DNA of 64,000 bases from an uncultured Bacteroidia bacterium (lineage in GTDB: Bacteria > Bacteroidota > Bacteroidia > NS11-12g > UBA955): NCBI GenBank assembly GCA_938086785.1, contig CALKCM010000004.1, forward strand, positions 1-64,000. Reading direction: 5' to 3'. The position numbers were made by a program, and so were the translations under genes. This document shows, in pieces, positions 44,901 to 55,600 of this stretch (its first letter is position 1; each line of letters opens with the position of its first letter). The notes beneath the pieces were generated by a model. It saw nothing but the letters and a program-made list of their open reading frames with translations, ran no database searches and was not told the origin of the DNA.

Positions 44901-44985
44901 TAAGACGGGAGATAAATTAGAAAATGAAGCCAAGGTAAAGGCGGATAAAATAATGGATGATGCGCGAAAAAAATCTAAATTATAA
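41974..44985 (+). CDS. AsmA-family envelope protein with long helical C-terminal tail
   Basis: The start codon is GTG. A single N-terminal membrane span (about residues 7-25) anchors a long repeat-like beta domain of the AsmA/YhdP type; such proteins form grooves thought to move phospholipids between the membranes. The last ~195 residues (from about 808) are a very charged Lys/Glu/Ala-rich stretch, with repeated motifs such as KRADQIR, KADKLREEAK, ALEAEKIKE and KADKIMDDARKKSKL. It reads as a long coiled coil or single alpha-helix. That tail is an uncommon addition; it could span the periplasm or bind peptidoglycan. It faces the convergent rlmH gene. Confidence 0.8.
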   Translation: MKKIVKYIVVSLLSVVLLLLIAPFIFKQKLIDASKEFINEQLVADVNFDEDRTSLSFIKSFPNVSLTLANISIVGRDRFAGDTLAFLPAFTTTFNIKSVFSDQINVSKLALKEPEIHVRVLRDGKPNWEIWQTDTARIDTAETTFALNLQGVEIENGRLKYMDYSMGFLTLINGLNYEGKGDFTQDEFILKNDLHVSALTLEYGGVPWLYKAAIETKIDMGMNIPSVKVNWDSDDIKVNNLKLHSDGFIQMNEEDMDMDLRFDARENTFKNFLSMIPGIYQNHFEDLNAKGTMGLKGSMVGKMTDDHLPKTNIQLNINNGSFSYPNLPRSVKDVFIDLSYVNSNGIPDNSILNIRKLNANIGGDLVDGRLLFKTPVSNPYVDVELKGDIDLSHVKGFVLLEEGTVLEGLIGLNAQVKGYIKSSDNYYQDLDAKGSLKANDVNFSGPSNPTGIVLKTVDISISPSYATVENAQGNLGRNDFELNGRVENYLAYLFTGETLKGNLDLKSRYLNVNDFVSENEAHNADPLPSDSNVIRMVVLPENIDWKMSADVQKLIYDNFVLENVKGNLHVVDAAIKFENVAASLAGGGILIDGIYDSKNIQNPFTELNTSLTKFDIKKSFEYFPFMSKFSNLGKVVNGVFDGKIEMNSILDEGMQPQYNSMNMNADLRISDAIIANLDVLTKIGEMLKIDPLKNVKLKDGSLRFNIRNGVLTMLDSLKLNLGKGATMKLSGSSNVNTSIDYGGRMSIPRELFGKANDVLSKWKNLAADKNWDLEIAESIPVDLGISGTFLKPDVKVSLHSIKNSVLDPLKTQVIEKAKEEGNKKIEDYLAKAQKQADQLKSEAKRRADQIRTAGKKSADSLRKAIAKKTDKLREEAKERSLELKKEGVREKEKSIAKANKEVDDLLAQASGKGPIASLASKKAGEKIKEKAALEAEKIKEKYDQRVDDVNKKANAQISEIQSQGNKKADQMEGEASKTGDKLENEAKVKADKIMDDARKKSKL

Positions 44986-45009
44986 GCGCATTGAAAAACA
45001 AGCTCTTAT

Positions 45010-45471
45010 CTACTCGTGGTGGTAAGGCATATTTCTTTGAATACTGATGGCACGGTAGATTTGTTCTACTAATACCAGTCGAGCCAAGTGATGTGGAAAC
45101 ACAAATTGACTTAATTTAATACAGGTATGTTTCTTTTTTAATTCCTCGGTAAATCCGTAGGCACCTCCAATGGCGAAAATGACTCGACCTCTTAGTTGAC
45201 TGAATTCTTTTTCTAAATAATGGGCAAATTGTTTGCTGGTAAATTCTTTACCAAGTTCATCACAAAGAAATAAAGTATCCCCCGGTTTAACTTTAGATTC
45301 AATGGAGGCAGATTCCTTTATTTTTTGGGCCTCCGGGTCTTTTACTCGAGCAGCTGGCAATTTGTGAAGGGCTACTTTATGGTAGTTTTTTATTCGTTTT
45401 AGGTAGGTTTCACAAAGGGAATCAATGTCTTTATTTGCTTTGTTCTCTATGACGTAAATGGCTAAACTCAA
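45010..45471 (-). CDS. rlmH: 23S rRNA (pseudouridine(1915)-N(3))-methyltransferase
   Basis: This 153-residue SPOUT-class enzyme methylates pseudouridine 1915 in helix 69 of 23S rRNA. It has LFLCDELGKEFTSKQFA, the SAM-binding FAIGGAYGFTEE and the diagnostic C-terminal YHHE, with HLARLVLVEQIYRA before it. It follows the OmpA-family lipoprotein gene with no spacer, so the two are read together. Confidence 0.93.
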   Translation of the reverse strand: MSLAIYVIENKANKDIDSLCETYLKRIKNYHKVALHKLPAARVKDPEAQKIKESASIESKVKPGDTLFLCDELGKEFTSKQFAHYLEKEFSQLRGRVIFAIGGAYGFTEELKKKHTCIKLSQFVFPHHLARLVLVEQIYRAISIQRNMPYHHE

Positions 45472-46434
45472 TCAATTTTGGTTTAGAATTTCCATTATTT
45501 TTTCAATCTTCGGAGTAAGAATAATCTCAGTGCGTCTGTTTTTTGCTCTCCCATCAACACTTTCATTACTGGCAATAGGCATGGTCTCTCCTCTGCCTGA
45601 TGCAATTACTTGCTTTGTATTCAATCCTCCTTCTTCCGTAAGTAAGCGAACAATACTGGTTGCTCTTAAGACACTTAAATCCCAATTATCCTTCATCACC
45701 TTACTATTCATGGGTTGATTATCCGTATGCCCCTCCACCATGTATGAAATATCTTCTTGCTTAACCAAGGCGCTTGTAATTTTTAGCAAAGCTTCTTTTC
45801 CTTTCGCATTCACTGCAACACTTCCGCTAGGAAAGAGCAACTGATTGCTTAAACTTAAATACACTCTTCCATTGCGTTCCTCCACACTAATATCAAGCTC
45901 GCTGAAGCCAGCGAGTGCATTTTGAATCAGCTGTTTTAGTGCATTTGCTGCACTATCTTTTGTACTAAGTTCTAATTCAAGGGCTTTTATTCGGCTATTT
46001 TGGCTATTTAACTCAGCTCTTAAAACGGAAAGTTCTTCTCTTTCCTTAACTACTTTGGCTAAAGCTTCATTTAATTGGAGCTCCTTGTTTTGCAAGGTTT
46101 GATTTTTAGACGTGAGTTGTTTTGCTAAAAGAGTGTTTTGCTTATCCAATTTATCACCTAAACTTTTTATGTAAGCGTCCTCTTCAGCAATGGTATTTCT
46201 CAATATGCGGATGCTGTCATTTAAATCAACAATGCGAATATCTTGGTTGGCAATTTCGCCCTCTAATTCTGTAATTCTACCAATAAGAGTAGTTTCCTCA
46301 TCATCACAGGCCTTCGATTTTTTAGCTAATAAAGCTTCAATTTTTGCTTTGTCCGCTTCAAGTGCGGCGTATTCTTTCTTTGAAACACAGGAGGTTACAA
46401 GCAAGATGCAAAGCAGAATGATTCCATTTTTCAT
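45472..46434 (-). CDS. OmpA-family lipoprotein with long coiled coil
   Basis: This 320-residue protein has a lipobox VTSCV (Cys near residue 16), a long coiled coil (about 25-180) and a C-terminal OmpA domain that binds peptidoglycan (LLFPSGSVAVNAKGKEAL, VEGHTDNQPMN, LSVLRATSIVRLL, GRGETMPIASN and the Arg in AKNRRTEI). Such proteins tie the outer membrane to the wall. The layout resembles the PAL/GldL-independent OmpA lipoproteins of Bacteroidota. The stop codon abuts the rlmH start. Confidence 0.85.
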   Translation of the reverse strand: MKNGIILLCILLVTSCVSKKEYAALEADKAKIEALLAKKSKACDDEETTLIGRITELEGEIANQDIRIVDLNDSIRILRNTIAEEDAYIKSLGDKLDKQNTLLAKQLTSKNQTLQNKELQLNEALAKVVKEREELSVLRAELNSQNSRIKALELELSTKDSAANALKQLIQNALAGFSELDISVEERNGRVYLSLSNQLLFPSGSVAVNAKGKEALLKITSALVKQEDISYMVEGHTDNQPMNSKVMKDNWDLSVLRATSIVRLLTEEGGLNTKQVIASGRGETMPIASNESVDGRAKNRRTEIILTPKIEKIMEILNQN

Positions 46435-46439
46435 TAGTA

Positions 46440-46447
46440 CAAAGCTA
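46440..46447 (-). promoter_or_regulatory. -7 promoter box (TAGCTTTG) 5 nt before the OmpA lipoprotein ATG
   Basis: It matches TAnnTTTG; transcription of the OmpA lipoprotein and rlmH would start at or beside the first codon. Confidence 0.55.
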
Positions 46448-46684
46448 TTTTGACTCGTTCGCTATTCCCATTTGCCTTTTACACATGTTCAATTACTTGG
46501 ACTTTATAAAGAGATGAGAGCAAGCCCAGTTTCATTTATTTTGGTATTTAGTATTTAGGTTTAATCTGCAGGCAACGGCTATACTTAGGTATTAACTAAT
46601 CTGTTAAACTGTTTGGTATAGTGGAATTCTATTTTTTAGTGGGCTGCTATAAAATTTTTGAACGCATATTTGCGTTTAGTATTT

Positions 46685-47584
46685 ATGCAAAAAGCCATAC
46701 TATTTCTATTAGGTACATTGCTACTCAACCTTTCCGCTCAGGATAAGTTTAATTATTTCATTGACTTCGAGAATAGAATTAAGGATACCGCATTGCTTAT
46801 TAATCGTGCAGATACTGATTCCGTAAGAAGGAACTCTGCAGAATACTTATGGACGCAGCTAGCTCAGGTGTTAGAAGAACCTGGTTCGTTCAACTATGCT
46901 TTTGATTCCCTCCGATCAAGAACTGTGTCTATTGTGATGCCTCAGGACGAAAAATTTAAACTATTCACCTTTAACGCAGTCCTTAAAAATGGAAAGTTTA
47001 TTCATTATGGGATTCTTCAATACAAACTAAAAAGAAAGCAGTTTGGAGTAGCATTGATGAAAGACACCTCCTTTGCTTTCACTAAAACTGTATTAGATGA
47101 CCAGCTATTCCCCGATGAATGGTTTGGAGCCCTCTATTATCAAACGAAAGCTCTCAAACATTGGTGCCGGAAAACCAAGTACATTCTTTTGGGGTTTGAC
47201 GGGGCAGACGCCTCCATCAATCGAAAGGTAATAGATGTACTTACCTTCACAAAAGAAGGTCCCAAGTTTGGATATGAAATGTTTAGAGAAGGCGATTGGG
47301 ATCCGGACAATGAGTATAGAGTTGTAATGGAAGCCAATGGCGAGGTATACCAGACCTTGCGTTTCTTGGAGATCGGTAAGACAAGCTCAATTATTATGGA
47401 CCAGTTAAAACCCTCCTATCCAGAGGTAGCTGGTGACGTGAGATACAATATTCCCAATGGGGAGTACGATGTATATGAATTAAACAGAAAAGGAAGGTAC
47501 ATGCGCCTAAATGCAAAGGATTATGATTTTGGTCAAGGAGATGGTCAAATTACACCTGTATATGCAGAGCCTGTCGAAGAATAA
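46685..47584 (+). CDS. exported protein of unknown function
   Basis: The ATG at 46685 starts a signal peptide that ends NLSAQ; a frame ATG at 46658 would precede the signal with nine odd residues. The 299-residue product has no known motif but reads like the conserved exported Bacteroidota proteins with alternating beta strands. Notable segments are KYILLGFDGADASINRKVIDVL and PNGEYDVYELNRKGRYMRL. No neighbour shares its direction, so no context helps. Confidence 0.65.
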   Translation: MQKAILFLLGTLLLNLSAQDKFNYFIDFENRIKDTALLINRADTDSVRRNSAEYLWTQLAQVLEEPGSFNYAFDSLRSRTVSIVMPQDEKFKLFTFNAVLKNGKFIHYGILQYKLKRKQFGVALMKDTSFAFTKTVLDDQLFPDEWFGALYYQTKALKHWCRKTKYILLGFDGADASINRKVIDVLTFTKEGPKFGYEMFREGDWDPDNEYRVVMEANGEVYQTLRFLEIGKTSSIIMDQLKPSYPEVAGDVRYNIPNGEYDVYELNRKGRYMRLNAKDYDFGQGDGQITPVYAEPVEE

Positions 47585-47612
47585 ATTTAAAGTTGGGTTA
47601 ACTCTAAATTCC

Positions 47613-49595
47613 TTACATATTTCGCCTGTATTGGCCGCCTACAGCAAATAAGGAGTTGGTTATTTGTCCTAAACTACAATACTTAGTCAACTCCATTAAT
47701 TCTGCAAAAAGGTTTTCATTGTTTATGGCTGCTGTTTGCAAATCAGAAATGCCTTTATCAATTAAATCAGAATTTCTGTCATGAAGCTTGGCCAGCATAT
47801 CAATCTGAAATTGCTTTTCATCTTCCGTAGCTCGTATAACTTCTTGAGGCAAAATAGTGGGGGAGCCTTTGCTACTCAAAAAGGTATTAACCCCAATAAT
47901 TGGCATTTCTCCACTGTGCTTTAGCGTTTCATAGTACAAACTCTCTTCCTGAATTTTGCTTCGCTGGTACATGTTTTCCATGGCACCAAGCACTCCACCG
48001 CGTTCTGTAATTCTATCAAACTCGGAAAGAACGGCCTCCTCTACTAAATCCGTCAACTCTTCAATGATAAATGAGCCTTGTAAAGGGTTTTCGTTTTTTG
48101 TTAAACCTAATTCTCTGTTAATAATGAGTTGTATAGCCATGGCTCGCCTCACACTCTCCTCGGTTGGAGTGGTAATGGCCTCATCATAGGCATTTGTGTG
48201 TAGACTATTGCAGTTGTCATAAATGGCATACAGGGCTTGCAGGGAGGTGCGCACATCATTAAAATCAATCTCCTGTGCATGCAAACTTCTGCCACTGGTT
48301 TGAATGTGATATTTTAACATTTGGCTACGTTTATTCGCCTTGTATTTTAGCTTCATAGCTTTAGACCATAAACGGCGTGCAACTCGACCAATAACCGCGT
48401 ATTCAGGGTCAATACCATTGCTGAAGAAGAAACTTAAATTTGGGGCAAAATCATCAATATTCATTCCCCTGCTCAGGTAGTATTCAACATAAGTAAAGCC
48501 ATTGGCTAAGGTAAATGCCAGTTGGGTAATGGGGTTTGCCCCTGCTTCTGCAATATGGTATCCACTAATACTAACACTGTAATAGTTTCTTATTTTTTGA
48601 TCAATAAAGTATTGCTGAACATCACCCATTAATCGCAAAGCAAACTCAGTACTAAAAATACAGGTGTTTTGCGCTTGATCTTCTTTAAGAATATCCGCCT
48701 GTACGGTTCCTCGAACCTGACTAAGCGTTTCGTTTTTTATTTTTTTATAAACCGTAGCATCAAGAACTTGATCGCCCGTTAAACCCAAAAGCATCAATCC
48801 AAGGCCATCGTTCCCTTCTGGTAATTCCCCATTATACGTGGGTTGTACTTGGCCTTTGTCTGCAAATATTTTTTGTATTTTAGATTGAACCTCATTCTCA
48901 AGTCCATTTTCTTTAATATAAATTTCACATTGCTGGTCAATAGCAGCATTCATAAAAAATGCCAACATCATGGGTGCTGGCCCATTTATAGTCATCGAAA
49001 CAGATGTTTTAGGATTGCTTAAATCAAATCCACTGTATAGCTTTTTTGCATCGTCTAAACAGCAAATACTTACGCCTGCGTTTCCTATTTTACCATAAAT
49101 ATCTGGCCTTAAGTCCGGATCTCTGCCGTATAAAGTTACACTATCAAAGGCCGTACTTAGCCTTTTAGCGGGCATCCCTAAACTCACATAATGAAACCGT
49201 TTATTCGTTCTTTCTGGTCCGCCCTCGCCAGCAAACATTCGGGTAGGGTCTTCTCCTTCTCTTTTAAACGGATAAATTCCGGCCGTAAAAGGAAAGCTTC
49301 CTGGTGTATTTTCTTGCAATTGCCATTTAAGTAAATCTCCCCAACTTCTGTAATTTGGTAAGGATACTTTACTTATTTGTTGATGACTTAAACTTTCCGA
49401 GTAGTTTTTAATTTTTAGTTCTTTATCACGCACCTTAAAAGTAAAGTGCTCATCTGTATAATTGCTTTTTAACTTCTCCCAATCATCAACCAGTTTAAGA
49501 CAATCCGAGTCTAATTGCTGTTTCAAATTCTCGTAATGTTCCAATAACTTTGCTTTAACAGAGCTGGAATTTACTTTTTCGTTCGTTTGGGACAT
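47613..49595 (-). CDS. IcmF-type acyl-CoA mutase, substrate-binding domain only
   Basis: The 660-residue product matches the mutase part of adenosylcobalamin-dependent acyl-CoA mutases. [21 protein letters not shown] near residue 115 and the ending [22 protein letters not shown] are like the C-terminal portion of IcmF (isobutyryl-CoA mutase fused). It has no cobalamin-binding DxHxxG motif and no G-protein (MeaB-like) domain, which IcmF carries at its N-terminus. The promoter box at 49600-49607 sits four bases before ATG 49595, so the domains are not simply upstream in frame. Activity would need a separate B12-binding partner. Confidence 0.85.
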   Translation of the reverse strand: MSQTNEKVNSSSVKAKLLEHYENLKQQLDSDCLKLVDDWEKLKSNYTDEHFTFKVRDKELKIKNYSESLSHQQISKVSLPNYRSWGDLLKWQLQENTPGSFPFTAGIYPFKREGEDPTRMFAGEGGPERTNKRFHYVSLGMPAKRLSTAFDSVTLYGRDPDLRPDIYGKIGNAGVSICCLDDAKKLYSGFDLSNPKTSVSMTINGPAPMMLAFFMNAAIDQQCEIYIKENGLENEVQSKIQKIFADKGQVQPTYNGELPEGNDGLGLMLLGLTGDQVLDATVYKKIKNETLSQVRGTVQADILKEDQAQNTCIFSTEFALRLMGDVQQYFIDQKIRNYYSVSISGYHIAEAGANPITQLAFTLANGFTYVEYYLSRGMNIDDFAPNLSFFFSNGIDPEYAVIGRVARRLWSKAMKLKYKANKRSQMLKYHIQTSGRSLHAQEIDFNDVRTSLQALYAIYDNCNSLHTNAYDEAITTPTEESVRRAMAIQLIINRELGLTKNENPLQGSFIIEELTDLVEEAVLSEFDRITERGGVLGAMENMYQRSKIQEESLYYETLKHSGEMPIIGVNTFLSSKGSPTILPQEVIRATEDEKQFQIDMLAKLHDRNSDLIDKGISDLQTAAINNENLFAELMELTKYCSLGQITNSLFAVGGQYRRNM

Positions 49596-49599
49596 GCTG

Positions 49600-49607
49600 C
49601 AAATATA
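49600..49607 (-). promoter_or_regulatory. -7 promoter box (TATATTTG) 4 nt before the mutase ATG
   Basis: It is a perfect TAnnTTTG match that fixes the mutase start at 49595; the frame opens further upstream at 49685 but that start would be inside or before the promoter. Confidence 0.65.
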
Positions 49608-49688
49608 CGATGCCTTGATTTTAGACCTATGATTTTGGAATTTAGATTTTTTTTGGAAATTGGAATCTAAAATTATAAAGTCCAATGC

Positions 49689-52600
49689 CTAATCCTTAAT
49701 CACAAATTTCTTGCGCAGGGTATACGATGCTTTAGCACTATAATCCAATTGAGAAACACGCGCAGGGGCTGTATTAAATGTTCCTTTAAATAAAGCGCGC
49801 AGTGGAATGTGATACGTGTGGTTTCCAAAATTCATGGAGTTAAGATATATCAATACTCGATCTTCTCTAAACTCGCGGTGGATTTCGTTATACGCTTCTC
49901 CAAAGCGTTTTTCTCCATAGGTGCATCCTGCAGGTATAGGTATTTCTATTACCACTTGACCTTGATTGGTTTTAGCCATTACGTTTACCGTCAATGTAAA
50001 ATCTTCACCCGTTTTTAAGCGATATACATTGGAATCTACCTTGCCAATTTTGGTAGTAATAGAAAATTCCTGCAAATCAGAAACTGGATGATAAGTCCTG
50101 TACGAACGATCGCTCACCATGAAAACCTGAACCCCCTTTTTATCAACTTTAAGCACTTCATTTTTACGAAGTTCATACGTTGCAGGATAATCTCTAGCCA
50201 CCAGTTTTTTACCATTGACCATTAATTCGGGTATGAATTTAAGGGTTTTCCCTAATGAGTACTCTGTTACAAACGCCTGAACAGCCAGAGCTCTTGAGTA
50301 TGCATTTCCATAATGATTTTCTAACATCGCCTGAATTAACTTTTTTCTGGTTTGCGATTCTGTTTTACTAGTATAAAGAACCTCCCAAGCTAAAAATGAA
50401 TTATTACTGGCATCAAAATATGATTTACACCACCTTTTATAATATGAACCAGGTATCTGCACATTCCCGAGTGATGTGGCTTCTAGCATTTTTTTAAGTT
50501 CTGGTATATTGGTTGTACCTCTCACTTTTTGGGATAAAAACTGAAATCGAATTTTGCCAGATGTACTCAGTGTTTTCGGATTAATTCTAGCCAACTCATT
50601 TTTGAAGTTGGAACTTCTATTGCATTTTTTTAATGAGTATAGCATTGCAATACGTTCTTCATTCACACTATTTTTTAGTTGCTTCTGCATCCAGGTGCAT
50701 GCATTATAATAGGTATTGTTGTCATATTCTTGCTCATTGGCCCTAAAGAATACTTCTGCCATACGAGCTGTTAAGAATTTATTTTGAAAACGACTGCTCT
50801 TAAAGTAACCAAACCAACCCAATGGGTTTTGGCTTCCTGCGATACTTTTCATCAATTTTTTAATTTGTTGGCTATAGTCTTTTCCTAAATTTAATTTCTT
50901 ACTCAATTTCTCCTTAATTAGAAGGGATTCCAAAATATTGATTTGAGTTTGATTGTCAGAATAATAATACCTATCAAAGCTCTCAAAAAGAGAGAGGGCA
51001 GAATGTAATTTAGAATTATAAAAAGTAACAAAGGATGTAATGTCGCCTTTCCTCCATTCAATAGTAAAGCTAGTATCGTTTAGTAAATCTCTAAAATCGC
51101 TTACCCCAGTAATTACTGAGGCAGGAATGATTTTTAATGTTCGTCTTTCGGCATCCATATACCCATTATTTAACTTAAAGCCAGACTCAAAAGAAAGAGA
51201 CGCTCCCAATACAGCAGGTTCTAATTCAATGATTTTAGTAAAGTAATTTTCCAGAGTCATGCGAGTAGCATTTTTTTTGCCATTTAAGAAGTAATAAAAT
51301 TCTCCAGCCACTGGAGTCTTTGTATAATTAGCAATCAAAGTCTTGGTTTTTAACACGTCTCCTTCGGTTAAAAATTTGGGAAAATAGAGTCTTGCAGTGA
51401 TGGGCTTATATGATTTAACAAAATGCTTTTTCAAACCAGAATGCCGGCAATTATCCATGGCAGGGAAATAATTAATCCATGTGGTTACATTGTCCGGATA
51501 GGTTACAGTAAATTTGGCAATCCCTTTTTTATCTGTAATAAGGTTTGGTATCCAATAGGCATAATCTCTAAAAATGATTCTGGTTCTATTGGCTTGTGGG
51601 TCATTGGCTAAGAGAGCTAGCTCTATGGTATCTCTACTTATTCGAAGTTCTCTATTTTTATCATATAAATCAGATGTTCCATCTTTGTCGTATTTAGTTT
51701 CATAGCTCATGTTCAATGGCTTTTTATTGTTTACTGAGAATCCATCTTTGTAAGCATTTATACTTTTTGACTTAGCTGTTTCTATCATAACTACTCCATT
51801 AAGAGAATTGAAGGATGAGTTTACTTTTACGCTATTATCTATTAACCTTTGGGGCACCTTTTGAATAGAAGAAACACTAGGGCTGAATGAGTATGAAGCC
51901 GCTGCTCCTGCATCATCCATAAGCTCATATGACATTTCCTCATCGGTTCCTTTTTTATATGCGAGGTTTTGAAAACGCATATTAGCGTAAGGTTTAAGTT
52001 TTATAAGAGCCAAGTGGTTTTTACCAGCGATAATTTGCATGCTGTAATGCAGCCAATAATGGTAATTATCGGCTTTTATCTTTAGCATATAAGTGCCGGG
52101 CTTTATATTTTGAATGAGAAACCGGCCATCTTTATTCGTCCAAGCACCATGTTTAAAGTACCCATTTTCTTCCATTATAATAAAGGCATTGTTGATGGGG
52201 TATTGAATATTTGGGCCAATAACTAAACCTTCCAATTGAGTAATGTTATTTCTTGTAGCGTACCGATTGATAGATATTTCGCCCAAATCTGCCGTGTCTT
52301 TAAAAGGTTTCATTGGAGTTCTTCCCAGTATTTTAGCCATGCGATCTATGGCAAAATATTCACCGCCGCTTAAGTTTCGCACTTCGGAACTGTCAAAAAC
52401 ATAGAATAAATGCGACATAGTGTCTATGGTTATTCTTTTAATAGCCCATGTTGTATCAATACCAGATTGGATAAAAATGGCGTATTTGTGATTTCTTTTA
52501 AGCTTGGTAGAACTGATGCTGGCTTGGTGGCGGTATTTTTTTATTTTCCAAAAATAGGTTCCACTTTGTTGGTTGCTCCTTAAGTGAGATAATGAGCTAT

Positions 52601-55600
52601 CTGTGACATCAAACAACCATATTTTTCTTGCGTATCTAAAGTCGGTGAAGAACCTCAAGTCTAATCGATCTGTAAGCAGGGCCTTTTTTCTATATCCAGG
52701 AGAATAATTGGAATAGCGGTATTTGCTCAAATTGAATTGCTGAACATAAGGTCGATGTACTTTTATTTCACTTGTATCTGGTGGAATGGGGTTAGGGAAT
52801 GGGTTAAACCAAATTTTTCTTAATTGGGTATAATGCCTGGCATTGCTCATTCTATTTTGAATGAGCATTTTTTCTTGCAAATTGCGTTTGTGTATGGTTT
52901 TAGTGTGGCCTGTGAGCGTGAAGGTTTGTTGTAGGCCTTCATTTTGCTTACTTGAAAAAATGAATTCATGTCCAAAATGATTCTTAAATCTCATTTCAAT
53001 CAGATCACCGCTATCCACCGGTCCATAAATATAATACATGTCTGTGGCTGCTGTATTTCTCCGACCTCGTGCACTCATTATCTTTTCAGACTTAAATTGA
53101 ATATTTGGTGCAAAGGTTTTTATACCAGTCACCGAACCGCGTGAAAAGTATCGGGGATACGCTTTAATCAATTGCCCATTGCGATAAACTAGCAATGTAT
53201 CTTGGTGTCTTGGGTTAATTCTGAATGCCAAAGTATGGTCTGCCAAAATCTTCTGGATAGAATCATTGAACAGAACCAATTCACTTCGCTTCGATACCAT
53301 TTCTTTTGACATTGAATCAATTTGGATTCCAATGAAGTTTTTTACGAAAGGTGTTATTTTAATACTTGGAAGTTCAATTAAGTGACCTAAAGTTCTAATT
53401 TTTAATGTAACTGTGTTTCCTCTTACCAAAAATGGATCTGAGTAACCACCGTATTGATCACTATAGAGAACCTTTCCATTTTGAGTACAAATGATCACAT
53501 TCTGTGCAGTATCTCCCTTAGTAATGAACAATTGAACCTGAGTAGTACTATCAGCAACGGTATCAGTTAGAACGGTATACCCCTCTTTGGGGAAAATTAA
53601 TTCGTAATATGGGTTTTCTCTCAAACTAAACCCCGTAACCATCCAAGACTTTATTCTCAGTCCTTTTTGGTAGCCGCAGTAACCCAGGCTAATGGCTTTG
53701 GTAAAAAGGGCTTTTTGTGATTTCACCTTTCCTAAGTAGGGTATAATGGGATCCTTTATGCCAGGTATTTGAGAGTTCACAGCATAGGCCGTTAGATTTA
53801 CCTTTTTTAATGGTTTCTTTTTAACATCTGTTACGTGAATTTCTACATCTACTTTTTGACCAGGATATATTTCATTGGGTTGTTTTACCTCCATGAGCAT
53901 CTGCTTTTCTGCCAAATGAAAGCTTTGAGTATATAGGTATGGTCTTATTACATGGTTCTGCAATATTGCATAATTAATATGATATGAATGCTTGCTCAAA
54001 TCACGGGCTCTGTACTTAAGAACTGTGTCGTTTCCAGAAGCTACTAAATTGTTATTCTGATATATGCGATAATAGATTCGGCTATTATCCGTAGTCTTAA
54101 ATGAAACATAGATTGAGTCAAATGTTCTCCTTCCAGTAATTTTTGGATAGGACCGAGAAATTTGACTGTTGTAAACACGTATGCTTTCCCTATATACATT
54201 TAATCGATTTGTATTTACTCCAAGAGGTATAGCGATTGGTGAATAAACGACGCTATCGGAAATAAGGTATTGCTCTCCAAAAGTTTCAATTCTAAAAGGC
54301 CGTTTTACTCGTTTTTGGTTAAAATAGTGATTTACATATAAAGAGTCATTGGCTATATAAATCTCAGAACGATTTCTCTCAGTAGTCGTTGTGAAGGTTA
54401 CCGATTTTCTTATGGTTTTATTATCGCTAGTAGTCAAAACAATTTCACCAGAATAGCTCCCTTGTGCATGAATAAAAGAATCTGCATCTATCGTAATTTC
54501 AGTTGTTCCGTCATCATTCGTTTGGATCATAGAATGGTAGAAATTTTTAAACTTATGATCTGGAATCTGTGCAGAATCACTTTCCGTGTAATCAAAATTT
54601 ACAACCCAAAACCTACTTTCTAATCTGGCATCTAATAAGGGTAGGCCATTTTTATCCACCGCTTTGATCATGATTTTTACATCCTCTCCAGGTTGGTATG
54701 TTTTTTTGGATGTCCATACCTTCATTTCAATATCATTCAGATCATAGTTCTCAACTCGGATTGGAATTGATTTTAATTTATCAAGTCCAGGTATGGATGC
54801 AGTTAATTGATAGGTGTGGTTTTCACTAAAAGAATCAACTACAACAAAATGCCCATGATAAGCCCCTCGGTCATCACTTTTCAATACTTTAATTTCATTT
54901 ATCCTTCTGCGATTATATGGATTTCCCGTAAGAGCAAATTTTAATTTTCTCTTAAATCCATTGGCATTAGGTTTAACTAAAAAAGCCTTCCAAAATATGG
55001 TATCCCCTTTTTTATAGATGGGTTTATTGGTTACTATATATCCATCATAATGCTTGTCATAATTGTACTTGTCCTTATCTGGTTTTGCATTTTTCTTAAT
55101 TTTAGTGTTAGAATACAAGTGCTTAATAAGAAATTGATTTCCCCTTCTTACCAAAAGTTTACCCACTAAAAGCTTATTCTTAACTAAATAGCCCCCAACA
55201 CTAGGGTCATATACACAAGGCTCATCATCCAAAAAAACCTCGGCATTAGACACATGTACTCCGGCTGTATCTGAAATATAAACGGCGTACTCCTTATCAA
55301 TTTGATAGAGGGCTGCATTAAAATAAGGCAGCTCTCTTAAAAATACACGAACCTCTTTTGGCGAACGTATGTCTACTACCAAATAATATCCATGCTCTTT
55401 TAGATCCAATTTTTTAGCCATTTTTGGGCTTATCACACCACTTTGCAATAGTTGCCGATATCCTTTATTACTCTTGTATACGGAATCATATGGAATTCTA
55501 AATACCTCCTTGGTATAGAGCAATTGAGAATCCAACTTATCTGAATGCTCTACCGCAAAACGGGCTTGACTTTGGTTTAAATGATACACATATAAATACG

